Shown here one piece after another: positions 1 through 8,095 of a stretch of DNA of 64,000 nucleotides. The translations under genes and the position numbers were made by a program. This stretch comes from Hymenobacter negativus (GTDB lineage: Bacteria > Bacteroidota > Bacteroidia > Cytophagales > Hymenobacteraceae), in the NCBI RefSeq assembly GCF_017571495.1, contig NZ_JAGETZ010000008.1, positions 62,001-126,000 on the forward strand, given 5' to 3'. Each line of letters begins with the position of its first letter. Position 1 is the stretch's first letter. The notes under the pieces are model-generated. The model saw only the letters and a program-made list of their open reading frames with translations. It was not told the DNA's origin and did no database searches.

Positions 1-1884
1 TCTTTGCTGAATTACGCCACCGCGCACCAGCAGCTGGGCCTGAACCACGACGCCGGCCGCGGTGGCTGGGTGTACCGCGAGTGGGCCCCCGCCGCCGAGG
101 CCTTGTACCTGGTCGGCGACTTCAACGGCTGGGACCGTGGAGCCAACCCGCTTCAAAAGCTGGAATTCGGGGTCTGGGAAGCATTTTTGCCCGATGCGGA
201 CTACGACCAGCGCCTCACCCACGGCAGCCGCTTCAAGGTGCACGTGGTAGCCAATGGCCAGGGCAAGGACCGCCTGCCCGCCACTCTGCGCCGCGCCGTG
301 CAGGACGAGCACACCAAGGACTTCGCGGGCCAAATCTGGCGGCCGGAGCAGCCCTTCGCCTGGACCGACCAGCAATTCAAAACAGCCACTGCCGTGCAGG
401 AGCCGCTAATTTATGAGACGCACGTGGGCATGGCCACCGAGGAAGGCCGCGTGGGCAGCTACCGCGAATTTGCCGAAAACATCCTGCCGCGCATTGAAGC
501 TGATGGCTACAATACCATCCAGCTAATGGCCGTACAGGAGCATCCTTATTATGGGTCCTTTGGTTACCACGTGGCCAATCTGTTTGCCGCCAGCTCCCGC
601 TTCGGCACGCCCGAAGACCTGAAGTTTCTCATCAACGAAGCCCATCGGCGCGGCATTGCGGTGCTGCTGGATATCGTGCACTCGCACGCCGTGAAAAACG
701 AAGCAGAAGGTTTGGCCGATTTTGACGGTTCCGGCAACCAGTATTTCCACAAAGGCGAGCGTGGCAACCACCCCGGCTGGGACAGCAAGCTCTTCGATTA
801 CGGCCGGCCCGAGGTGCAGCAGTTCCTGCTCAGCAACGTGCGCTACTGGCTCGAAGAATTTCACTTCGACGGCTTCCGCTTCGATGGCGTGACGAGCATG
901 CTCTACCACCACCACGGCGAGGGCGTGGCCTTTGTGGGCTACGACAACTACTTCGGCCTCAGCGCCGATGAGGACGCCATTCTGTATTTGCAGCTGGCCA
1001 CCACGCTGGCGCATGAGTTCAGGAAAGGCAGCATGCTGGTGGCCGAGGACATGAGCGGCCTGCCCGGCCTGTGCCGGCCTATCAAGGAGGGCGGTGTGGG
1101 GTTCGACTACCGCCTGGCCATGGGCATTCCGGATTATTGGATTAAGCTGCTGAAGCACACGCCCGATGAAAACTGGCGCCTTGGCGACCTCTGGCACACC
1201 CTTACCAACCGCCGGGCCGGCGAGAAAACCATTGCCTACGCCGAAAGCCACGACCAGGCCCTGGTAGGAGACAAAACCCTGGCTCATTGGTTATTCGATG
1301 CGGCCATCTACACCCACATGCACAACGTGGACGGCGACCCCGGTGCGGCGCGGGCACTGGCGCTGCACAAAATCATTCGACTCCTCACGCTGGCGGCTGG
1401 TGGCGAGGGCTACCTCAACTTCATCGGCAACGAATTCGGCCACCCCGAATGGGTCGATTTCCCCCGTGAGGGCAACGGCTGGAGCTACCATTTCGCCCGC
1501 CGCCAGTGGAGCCTGGGTGACAATCCCGACCTGAAATTCCACCAAATGGGCACTTTTGATAAGGCCATGATTCACCTGGCCAAAGCCCGACACTTGCTGG
1601 CTGCCGGCCCTGCCAACTTGCTCAGGCACGATGAGGAAAACCAGGTGCTGGCCTTCGAGCGCGGCGACTTGGTCTTCATTGTGAACCTGCACGTTGAGCG
1701 CAGCCTCACCGACTACCGCTTCTGGGTGACCGAGGAAGGCAAATACCGCGTGGTGCTGTCGTCCGATAACGCTCGCTTTGGCGGCTTCGACCGGCCCGAT
1801 GAGGGTTACGAGTACGAGACATACGAGCATCAGCTAAGTCTGTACGTGCCAAGCCGGGTGGCGCTGGTGCTGGCGCGGGCGTAG
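1..1884 (+). CDS. glgB: 1,4-alpha-glucan branching enzyme (5' end cut off)
   Basis: Cytoplasmic enzyme that makes alpha-1,6 branches in glycogen. The frame is open from base 1, so the N-terminus lies outside the window; the TTG at base 4 is probably internal. About 627 codons remain, close to the usual 650-690. An N-terminal CBM48-like part (YREWAPAAEALYLVGDFNGW) is followed by a GH13 barrel with all four conserved regions: DIVHSHAVKN, GFRFDGVTSM with the nucleophile Asp near residue 294, VAEDMSG with the acid/base Glu near residue 348, and YAESHDQALVGDKT. The last region and the MLYHHHG stretch resemble the eukaryote-type branching enzymes common in Bacteroidota. Other alpha-glucan genes lie within 10 kb. 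Family call is firm. Confidence 0.95.
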   Translation, partial: SLLNYATAHQQLGLNHDAGRGGWVYREWAPAAEALYLVGDFNGWDRGANPLQKLEFGVWEAFLPDADYDQRLTHGSRFKVHVVANGQGKDRLPATLRRAVQDEHTKDFAGQIWRPEQPFAWTDQQFKTATAVQEPLIYETHVGMATEEGRVGSYREFAENILPRIEADGYNTIQLMAVQEHPYYGSFGYHVANLFAASSRFGTPEDLKFLINEAHRRGIAVLLDIVHSHAVKNEAEGLADFDGSGNQYFHKGERGNHPGWDSKLFDYGRPEVQQFLLSNVRYWLEEFHFDGFRFDGVTSMLYHHHGEGVAFVGYDNYFGLSADEDAILYLQLATTLAHEFRKGSMLVAEDMSGLPGLCRPIKEGGVGFDYRLAMGIPDYWIKLLKHTPDENWRLGDLWHTLTNRRAGEKTIAYAESHDQALVGDKTLAHWLFDAAIYTHMHNVDGDPGAARALALHKIIRLLTLAAGGEGYLNFIGNEFGHPEWVDFPREGNGWSYHFARRQWSLGDNPDLKFHQMGTFDKAMIHLAKARHLLAAGPANLLRHDEENQVLAFERGDLVFIVNLHVERSLTDYRFWVTEEGKYRVVLSSDNARFGGFDRPDEGYEYETYEHQLSLYVPSRVALVLARA

Positions 1885-2004
1885 CCCTCGAACGATTGAG
1901 ATGGCGGGGAATTTGGTTAGCCTACCGTTTAGGTGAACTGAGACTGGACGCACGTTTTCATGCTTTTGCGCCCACCTTGCGGGCTCAATGGCCTTGTATC
2001 AGCG

Positions 2005-2619
2005 ATGACGCACTACTTCTTGTCCCCTAAGGACAGCCGACATGTGGCCGTGGCCTTTTTCCCGTCGCAGTTGCCTCCGTCCTATGCCCTACTGGACCCG
2101 GTGCCGGCCGAGGTGCTGACCCTCGACGCCTTGCCATTCGACTTAGTGCTGAAACAGGTCACGTTTAGCAAACACGGGCCCGAAGATTCCGAGGACTTGA
2201 GCGGGTTGCGGCACCCCTGGGCGGATTACCAGCCTAACACGTTGGCGTGGCCGGTGGTCTCTGCCCGCCTGCGCGCCCTCATCGACCGGCACGCCTGCGG
2301 ACGGGAAGGCCAAGAGTGGGTCCGCGTCACGGTGCGGCCAGCCACGGGCCCAGGCCGGTCGTACTACCTGTTACGCTTCACGTACCAGCCCGACGTCTTG
2401 AACGAAGCCGCGTCGGTCTTTCACCCAGTGGCCAACCGACCGGCCCTGCTCGTAAAACCCGTGTTTGCCCCGGAAAAAATTGCGGGCCTGAGTGTATTTG
2501 GCTACCCTTCCACAAGCTGGCAAATTCCTAGCGGGCTGTGCATCAGCCGAGAAGTAAAAGAGGCCGCTAAGCAGGAGGGGCTGGAAGGCCTACATTTTGA
2601 AGACCTCCGCATTTTCTAA
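2005..2619 (+). CDS. Imm11/DUF1629-like immunity-type protein
   Basis: A soluble protein of 204 aa with no signal peptide or membrane segment. The second half follows the pattern I associate with the Imm11 (DUF1629) family: a WPVVSARLRALID helix, a block ending in YYLLRF, a Phe/Leu-rich strand (SVFGYPSTSWQI), then CISREVKEAAKQEGLEGLHFEDL at the end, like the usual 'S..lk.al...glkGl.F' ending. Some members act as antitoxins to polymorphic toxins, others are standalone. No toxin gene is visible next to it. An in-frame ATG at 1960 would add 15 residues; the ATG at 2005 (MTHYFLSPK) is preferred because the extension has no family-like features. The family call is from pattern memory only. Confidence 0.5.
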   Translation: MTHYFLSPKDSRHVAVAFFPSQLPPSYALLDPVPAEVLTLDALPFDLVLKQVTFSKHGPEDSEDLSGLRHPWADYQPNTLAWPVVSARLRALIDRHACGREGQEWVRVTVRPATGPGRSYYLLRFTYQPDVLNEAASVFHPVANRPALLVKPVFAPEKIAGLSVFGYPSTSWQIPSGLCISREVKEAAKQEGLEGLHFEDLRIF

Positions 2620-2715
2620 CAATACCCTCGTTATTTTATTCGGACCGTTTGGGTACACCACTTTTGGAGCCAGTAACACCTTTGTTTACAACGGCGTATG
2701 TGTGCGGGGAGGAGA

Positions 2716-3186
2716 TTACAACTGTTCCCGCTGCTTCTGCAGGGAATATTGATAGGCCACCCCGCTTAACACCGCGCCGAGCAGGTAGAGCCAGAGAGTT
2801 CGCTCGTCAAACCGGGTTTCCGTCAACCCGATGCCAAACCCGCGGGAATACGCTGCTGGCAGTGCGCCCAGGACCGTGACCGTCGCCAAGACGGCTACCA
2901 GCGCACGCGCGGCGTAGGCATTCGCGATGCGGGGTTTGAGAAGCTTCTCACTGGTGCCAACCAAGAGCGTGAAAAGCAAGATAAGCGTCAGCTTCACCAC
3001 GGGACCGACCTCGTCGGCAACTTCCCAAATGGTGCGAAAAAAGTTGACCAATACTTGAGGACTGTATGGCGTAAAGTGCAGTGGGCTGAAGAGGACGAGG
3101 AGCGCACTCGTACCAAACACCAGCGTTATCCAGGCGACCAAAAGCGCTTTCAATTTAACTCCTATCGGCTCGGCGTGTCGTTCCAT
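2716..3186 (-). CDS. Small integral membrane protein, unknown function
   Basis: A 156-aa hydrophobic protein. Four membrane segments can be read: around residues 13-32 (LLVAWITLVFGTSALLVLF), 60-80 (KLTLILLFTLLVG), 90-112 (ALVAVLATVTVLGALPAAY) and 127-147 (LWLYLLGAVLSGVAYQY). The tail is charged (QKQREQL). The first ATG is at 3186; a longer reading would need a TTG. It stands alone on the minus strand between plus-strand genes. No family recognised, but composition and segment pattern argue for a real gene. Confidence 0.6.
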   Translation of the reverse strand: MERHAEPIGVKLKALLVAWITLVFGTSALLVLFSPLHFTPYSPQVLVNFFRTIWEVADEVGPVVKLTLILLFTLLVGTSEKLLKPRIANAYAARALVAVLATVTVLGALPAAYSRGFGIGLTETRFDERTLWLYLLGAVLSGVAYQYSLQKQREQL

Positions 3187-3432
3187 GCTATGCAAAAAAG
3201 GGTTGGTTTATACCCTTTATCGACAGCAACCAGCAAACATTACATGCTGCCGTTAGAGTCACCTTACAACGAAAATGCTCGTTAATTTAGACCCCCGTTT
3301 CACTAAACGCGAAAACAGGCACTTAAGAGTTGTCTTTGGACCGATACTACGAACAAGGATGCTTACGCTTGGCAGGGTGTTTTTATTGTAGTTAAAAAGC
3401 TGTTGAACAATTGCTTATTTAACAATTGGTAA

Positions 3433-3463
3433 TTTGTTGTACATTTCGACTCAGATAATTTAA
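3433..3463 (+). promoter_or_regulatory. Candidate Bacteroidota-type promoter for the histidine kinase
   Basis: TTTG at 3433-3436 is followed after 19 bases by TAATTTAA at 3456-3463. The known Bacteroidota sigma-ABfr consensus is TTTG, 19-21 bases, TAnnTTTG. The -33 element and spacing fit well; the -7 element matches only its first half. It ends 17 bases before the ATG at 3481, in an AT-rich leader unlike the flanking GC-rich genes. Confidence 0.4.
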
Positions 3464-3480
3464 TACTTCACTTTTGGGCC

Positions 3481-5055
3481 ATGGAAGCTACACGCGTTGG
3501 CGTTGCGCCGGTATATTCATTGGAATACCACCCGCATCAGCACATCCTAGCCCTGCGCTGGCGCGGGACCTATTCGCTACGGGAGTTACAGGAATCCTAC
3601 CGCGCCGCTCTGAACCTGGCCCGCCGGTACGGCAGTGCCCATTGGCTGCTCGATTCGCGCCGCGCCGGCCCAATTGACTTGTACGTCACGCAGTGGCTCA
3701 CCCAAAACTTTTTGCCGCGGGCAGTCGCCCGACTGGCGCCCCGGGTCCTGCGGCTGGCTGTCTTGTGCTCACCGGCCCGCTTGGCGCAGCTGCACACCGA
3801 CGCCCCAGTGGGCGAAGCCGTGGCCGAGGCCTTCGCCGCACCGCACCCCTACCACACCCGCGTTTTCACGGCCGAAGCCGAAGCCATGGCGTGGCTGCTG
3901 CGAGAGGACCAACCCGCCGCCCTGTCCCCGGCCTCCCAGCCAGTGCTCAGCCAGCAGCTGGTCCCCGGCCGGCAAGCCGGGGACCAGCAACGAGAGAAGA
4001 GCGGTGACGCCCCACGCCCCTCGCTCTTCCGCACGGTGTTTGAGAATTCGCCGCTGGGCCACAAAATCGTGACCCCCGACCTGACCATCTGCCAGGTCAA
4101 CCCGGCGTTGGTGGCTATGTTGGGTTGTACGCGCGCCGACCAGGTCGAAGGCCGGCGCATCCTCGATTTTGCCCACCCGCACTACCGCGCCGACTGGTGC
4201 GAGTTGCAAGAACAATTGTGGGCGTGCAAAATACCCTGTTTCACCCTGCAAACATGTCTAATCCGTGCGGACGGGACGTTGCTCTGGTGCCAAGTCCACT
4301 CCGTCCGGCTCTCCGACCACGGCCAAGAAATGGGATACACGACCCTAATCGACACCACGGCCCACATGGAGTTGCACACCTCGATCAAGCGCCTTTACGA
4401 TTCGCAAGAAACCGCGCTGCACATGGCCGCCCACGACGTGCGCAACTCGTTGGCTAACATAAAGCTATCAGTGGAGCTGCTGCGGCGCGAGCAAGTCGGC
4501 GAAGAGGCCCAGTACCTCGCTATTATCGAGCAAGCTGCCGTGCAGGCTGAAGCCATCCTAAAAGACGTGCTCTACCTCGGCCAACTGGACGCGGGGCAGT
4601 TGCGCAAGCAGTCCCTCGACTTTTCGGCCTACCTGGATGCGCACTTGGACACCCACCGACTTGTCGCCCGCGCCAAGGGGGTGACCCTAGTGCTGGAGGT
4701 ACCTTCCCATGCCGTACAGGCGAACCTCAACCCGCATAATTTTGGCCGGGTGGTAGACAACCTGGTAAGCAACGCGCTAAAGTTTACGCCGGCCGGGGGC
4801 CGGGTGACGGTGCGGCTGGACAAGCCGGCCGGCCGGCTGCGTCTCGCGGTGCAGGACACTGGCATCGGTATTCCCGCCGAATACCACGCGCACCTTTTCG
4901 ACAAGTTCAGCACGGCCGCCCGCGAGGGCTTGGCTGGTGAGTCCGCGACGGGCCTGGGTCTGTTTATCACCCAGCAAATCGTGCGCCTGCACGGCGGCCT
5001 CATCCGGGTGGAAAGCCGGGAAAATGAGGGGACGACCTTTGTTGTCGACCTGTGA
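3481..5055 (+). CDS. Soluble PAS-domain sensor histidine kinase
   Basis: A 524-aa cytoplasmic two-component kinase with no membrane segment. Residues about 8-135 form a STAS/SpoIIAA-like alpha/beta module (YSLEYHPHQHILALRWRGTYS), then a short linker, then a PAS domain at about 180-300 (FRTVFENSPLGHKIV to TTLIDTTAHMELH). HisKA follows with phospho-acceptor His318 in HMAAHDVRNSLANI, then a HATPase with N box NFGRVVDNLVSNALKF, G1 DTGIGIP, F box LFDKFS and G2 GLGLFITQQIV. All catalytic boxes are intact. The signal is unknown, but the absence of membrane segments suggests an intracellular or redox cue. No response regulator is adjacent, so it is an orphan kinase. Confidence 0.92.
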   Translation: MEATRVGVAPVYSLEYHPHQHILALRWRGTYSLRELQESYRAALNLARRYGSAHWLLDSRRAGPIDLYVTQWLTQNFLPRAVARLAPRVLRLAVLCSPARLAQLHTDAPVGEAVAEAFAAPHPYHTRVFTAEAEAMAWLLREDQPAALSPASQPVLSQQLVPGRQAGDQQREKSGDAPRPSLFRTVFENSPLGHKIVTPDLTICQVNPALVAMLGCTRADQVEGRRILDFAHPHYRADWCELQEQLWACKIPCFTLQTCLIRADGTLLWCQVHSVRLSDHGQEMGYTTLIDTTAHMELHTSIKRLYDSQETALHMAAHDVRNSLANIKLSVELLRREQVGEEAQYLAIIEQAAVQAEAILKDVLYLGQLDAGQLRKQSLDFSAYLDAHLDTHRLVARAKGVTLVLEVPSHAVQANLNPHNFGRVVDNLVSNALKFTPAGGRVTVRLDKPAGRLRLAVQDTGIGIPAEYHAHLFDKFSTAAREGLAGESATGLGLFITQQIVRLHGGLIRVESRENEGTTFVVDL

Positions 5056-5111
5056 GCGGCCGCCCCGCCCCGCGACGGGCCGCCACCAGCCAGCCGAGCG
5101 CGCAGCCCGCA

Positions 5112-5159
5112 ACGGGTTAGGGCATCGGAAACGGGACGTAAAGTGCGGCCCTAACCCGT
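5112..5159. terminator. 12-bp perfect inverted repeat after the histidine kinase
   Basis: ACGGGTTAGGGC at 5112-5123 pairs perfectly with GCCCTAACCCGT at 5148-5159 across a 24-base loop. It lies 57 bases after the kinase stop. No strong T-run follows, so termination is only one option; it could be a small repeat element. Confidence 0.45.
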
Positions 5160-5496
5160 AAAAGCCCCGCGCCCCAGTTGGCAGTTAAAATCCGCATCAA
5201 TTCTAACAAGGGAATAGAACATACGTTAGGTGCGGATTTACTCCCTTTAGTGACAGAAACTGATAAGCATTACATGATGACGGCAGAGGCATCTTGCCAA
5301 GGAATCGCTCGTTTTAGTAAACTAAGTGTTTGCGATAGAAGCTGTTTAACATTGCCTCCGCACCCGTATAGTGCGGGTTTAATAAACTGGCTCACCAATC
5401 AAAGTTTACGAAATGCTTAGTAGCGGGATAAGTTTCGTGAACTCCTTACACGCGCCTTCTTTGCTGACGTGGCTTCGCCACTTCAGGGTCAAAATG
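5160..5496. other. AT-rich non-coding stretch between convergent genes
   Basis: No convincing gene. An 80-codon open frame from a TTG at 5178 to 5420 exists, but it lacks an ATG, has no recognisable features and its base composition is far more AT-rich than the neighbours. AATCCGCA at 5189-5196 and TGCGGATT at 5231-5238 form an 8-bp inverted repeat. GTGGC-TTC-GCCAC near 5470-5482 is a short hairpin. The composition suggests acquired or decayed DNA. Confidence 0.4.
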
Positions 5497-7380
5497 CTAT
5501 CTCAATAGTTCCAACACCACTGCAGTTTTGGCTGGCAGCTGGAGCTTTGCAACGTCGCTCAAGCTTTCGCCCGTCATCACGTTGCGGGCCTTGCTGAAGC
5601 CGTTTATGCGCTCCTTAAACCGGGCGGTGGGCAGCGTGGCGGCTTTGTCGGTGGTATTCGAAGCCACCAGTACCGTGCCGACAGCATCGTAGCGGAAGTA
5701 CACGTAGAGGCCATTTTCGGGCAGGTACTGCATGAGCTTTCCCTCGTGTAGCACCTTGTGTTCGCGGCGGTAAGTGGCCAGCTTACGCACATAGTCGAAG
5801 GCCTCGTTTTCTTTTGCGCTACGGCCAGCGGCAGTGAACTTGTTCTCCTTATCGCCCGCCCAGCCGCCGGGGAAGTCCTTGCGCACCTCGGCATCGGTGG
5901 GGTCCTTGAAGTTCTTCATCAGAATTTCGGTGCCGTAGTACATGCTCGGGATGCCCCGGGTGGTGAGCAGCCAGGTCAGGCCCATCTTATAGCGGTCGAA
6001 GTCGTCGCCGATGACGGACAGGTACCGGTCGTGGTCGAAGTTGTCGAGGAAAGTGACGAGCTTGGTGGGGTCCTGGTACACCACATCCTGGGCCAGGGTC
6101 TGGTAGAAGCGGTGCGGGCCACCGTCGAAACCGGTAGTGGCGGGCGTGCCCACTTCCTTCAAGGCGCCCAACATGGCGCCTTCGAGCACAAAGTCGAGTC
6201 CGCCGGGCTGGTTCGATTTAAAGGGAAAGTCAATCTTGCTGCGGGTATAGTAGGCCTGGTCCACCACGTTGGTCACCGCCGACTCGCCGAAGATGTGCAG
6301 GTGCGGGTACTCGGCCAGCAGCGCCGCGTTGCAGCGGTTCATAAAGGGTTGGTCGTTGTACAGATAGGTGTCGATGCGATAGGCATCGATGCCAAAATTT
6401 TCCACATTCCAGATGGCGTTTTCAATCAGGTAGTTGGCCACGTAGGGGTTCTGCTGGTTGAGGTCGGGCAGGAACGGCACAAACCAACCGTCGAGCGTCA
6501 CGCGCCGGTCGCTCTGCGCGGCGTGTGGGTCGGTCACGGGCTGGTATTTGTAGCTGGTGTTGGTGTAGGAGGGCCACTGGTGCAGCCAGTTTTTCATGGG
6601 CAGGTCCTGCACCGTCCAGTGGGTATTGCCTACGTGGTTGTACACAGCGTCTTGCACCACCTTCAGGCCGGCGGCGTGGGCCTGCTGCACGTAGCTTTTG
6701 TAGCCTGCATTGCCGCCGAAGCGCCGGTCAATCTGATACTGGTCCGTGAAGCCGAAGCCGTGGTAGGAGGCGCGCATGGTGCCGCCCTCGTTGGTAAGCG
6801 GCTGGTCGTTTTCCGTCACCGGGGTTAGCCACACGGCCGTCACGCCCAGGTCTTTGAGGTAGAGTAGGTGCGCGGCTACTCCGGCCAAATCGCCGCCGTG
6901 GCGCATAAATGGATTGGCGCGGTCCAGGTTAGGGTCGCGCATGTCAGCAAACTTGTCATTGGCCGGGTCACCGTTGGCAAAACGGTCAATCATGGCGCAG
7001 TAAATAAAGTCGGCAGCCGTTACACCCTGCGCTTTGGGGGAGTTGTCCCGGGCGCGCAGCTCCCAGCTTTGCGTCACCGTCTGGCTGCCTTTTTTGCCTA
7101 CCAGTTGTACCCGGCCGGGCTTGGCAGTAGCAGCAATGGTGAGGTCCAGAAAGGCGTAGTTGGGGTTCTCGACGGTGCTGGCTTTCACCAGCTTTACCCC
7201 CGGGTAATTGATGGTGTAAGTTAACGTGCCCGCGCCCGGCCCATGGACAATCAGCTGCACATTCGGGTTTTTCAGGCCGACCCACCAGTTGGTCGGGTTC
7301 ACGCGGTCGATAGCGGCGGTTTGGGCGCTAGCCAGGAATGGGAGCAGTAAGGCCAGGAGCGGCAAGTAGTGCTTTTTCAT
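5497..7380 (-). CDS. Exported GH13 alpha-amylase / neopullulanase-like (SusA type)
   Basis: A 627-aa periplasmic or outer-membrane starch-degrading enzyme. The ATG at 7380 gives a clear signal peptide (MKKHYLPLLALLLPFLASAQ); the longer frame upstream only adds non-signal residues. After an N-terminal cyclomaltodextrinase-type beta domain (NWWVGLKNPNVQLIVHG), the barrel carries region I VVQDAVYNHVG, nucleophile Asp337 in AYRIDTYLYND, acid/base Glu366 in HIFGESAV and region IV FLDNFDHDRY. A C-terminal beta domain ends in KTAVVLELLR. The architecture matches SusA-type neopullulanases of Bacteroidota. It probably feeds maltodextrins to the GH31 enzyme encoded nearby. Exact specificity cannot be read from sequence. 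Confidence 0.9.
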   Translation of the reverse strand: MKKHYLPLLALLLPFLASAQTAAIDRVNPTNWWVGLKNPNVQLIVHGPGAGTLTYTINYPGVKLVKASTVENPNYAFLDLTIAATAKPGRVQLVGKKGSQTVTQSWELRARDNSPKAQGVTAADFIYCAMIDRFANGDPANDKFADMRDPNLDRANPFMRHGGDLAGVAAHLLYLKDLGVTAVWLTPVTENDQPLTNEGGTMRASYHGFGFTDQYQIDRRFGGNAGYKSYVQQAHAAGLKVVQDAVYNHVGNTHWTVQDLPMKNWLHQWPSYTNTSYKYQPVTDPHAAQSDRRVTLDGWFVPFLPDLNQQNPYVANYLIENAIWNVENFGIDAYRIDTYLYNDQPFMNRCNAALLAEYPHLHIFGESAVTNVVDQAYYTRSKIDFPFKSNQPGGLDFVLEGAMLGALKEVGTPATTGFDGGPHRFYQTLAQDVVYQDPTKLVTFLDNFDHDRYLSVIGDDFDRYKMGLTWLLTTRGIPSMYYGTEILMKNFKDPTDAEVRKDFPGGWAGDKENKFTAAGRSAKENEAFDYVRKLATYRREHKVLHEGKLMQYLPENGLYVYFRYDAVGTVLVASNTTDKAATLPTARFKERINGFSKARNVMTGESLSDVAKLQLPAKTAVVLELLR

Positions 7381-7436
7381 GAGGATGGTTGGTGGGAAAC
7401 CAGCAGTGATTGTGACGTAATGATTCAGACCGTTAG

Positions 7437-7514
7437 GTCGAGCGCAGCCGGGACAGCTTGCGTGCCGCAGCAATGAGTTACTACCCCAAGCGGGATATCC
7501 CGGCTGCGCTCGAC
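7437..7514. repeat. 17-bp perfect inverted repeat element
   Basis: GTCGAGCGCAGCCGGGA at 7437-7453 pairs with TCCCGGCTGCGCTCGAC at 7498-7514, enclosing 44 bases. It lies upstream of the amylase and downstream of the YdeI-like gene on the same strand. The arms resemble the other intergenic elements in this window in size and layout. Confidence 0.75.
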
Positions 7515-7544
7515 ATGACCGTTTTAATAGCCGATAATAACCCG

Positions 7545-8015
7545 CTACCCGCGCTTACGGCCCTGGCTCAGCATCTCCACAATTTCAGCCAGGCGGCGGG
7601 TGCGGGTTTCGGGGCGTTTGGAGCCTTCCAGCCAGCGGACGTACTCGCGCTGGTGGGTGTAGGCTAGCTTGGCGAAGTAGGCGGCAGCTTTGGGAGCCTC
7701 GGCCAGCAGGGCAGCCAGGTCGGCGGGGGCTTCCATCTTGCGTTCGGCGGTGTCGCGCGTGAGGGTGATGCGCACGGTGTCGCCCACCGTTTTATCAATG
7801 GCTTTGCGGATTTGCTTGAGGATGAGCAAGGCGTGGTAGCCGTCGCCCATGGGCACGATGCTACCCTGGTAGGGGTAGCCGTCGAAGGTGGCTTGCACGG
7901 GCACCCGACCGCGGGTCCCATATACTTCGGGTACCGAAAAAGGCACAACCACGTACACCCCGCCGGTTTCACCAGAGGCTTCTAAAATACCTTCAAATTC
8001 GTGTTCGGGCTGCAT
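7545..8015 (-). CDS. DUF1905 / YdeI-OmpD-associated family protein
   Basis: A 156-aa cytoplasmic protein. Residues about 5-95 match the DUF1905 beta-barrel pattern (FEGILEASGETGGVYVVVPFSVPEVYGTRGRVPVQATFDG, then YQGSIVPMGDGYHALLILKQIRKAI). Residues about 105-150 are the YdeI/OmpD-associated helical tail (YFAKLAYTHQREYVRWLEGSKRPETRTRRLAEIVEML). YdeI-type proteins have been linked to resistance to antimicrobial peptides, but no biochemical role is settled. The ATG at 8015 fits the family start. It lies on the same strand as the GH13 gene with an inverted repeat between them, so co-transcription is uncertain. Confidence 0.85.
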   Translation of the reverse strand: MQPEHEFEGILEASGETGGVYVVVPFSVPEVYGTRGRVPVQATFDGYPYQGSIVPMGDGYHALLILKQIRKAIDKTVGDTVRITLTRDTAERKMEAPADLAALLAEAPKAAAYFAKLAYTHQREYVRWLEGSKRPETRTRRLAEIVEMLSQGRKRG

Positions 8016-8095
8016 AGGAGGGAGGGCAAAAAATGCTTGTATCGAACAAAGGAAGCCAATTCCAACCTAAACTCCCCGCGCCAATACCCCGACTG

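Noticed and set aside
523..1287. Long minus-strand frame opposite glgB
   Set aside because: A shadow of the GC-biased glgB codons; composition is Val/Ala/Gly-rich without family features.
5178..5420. 80-codon plus-strand open frame
   Set aside because: Starts with TTG, AT-rich, no motif, and lies in a region with inverted repeats; not supported as a gene.
5758..6828. 356-codon plus-strand frame opposite the GH13 gene
   Set aside because: Antisense shadow of a clearly coding gene with all GH13 motifs; no independent signal.
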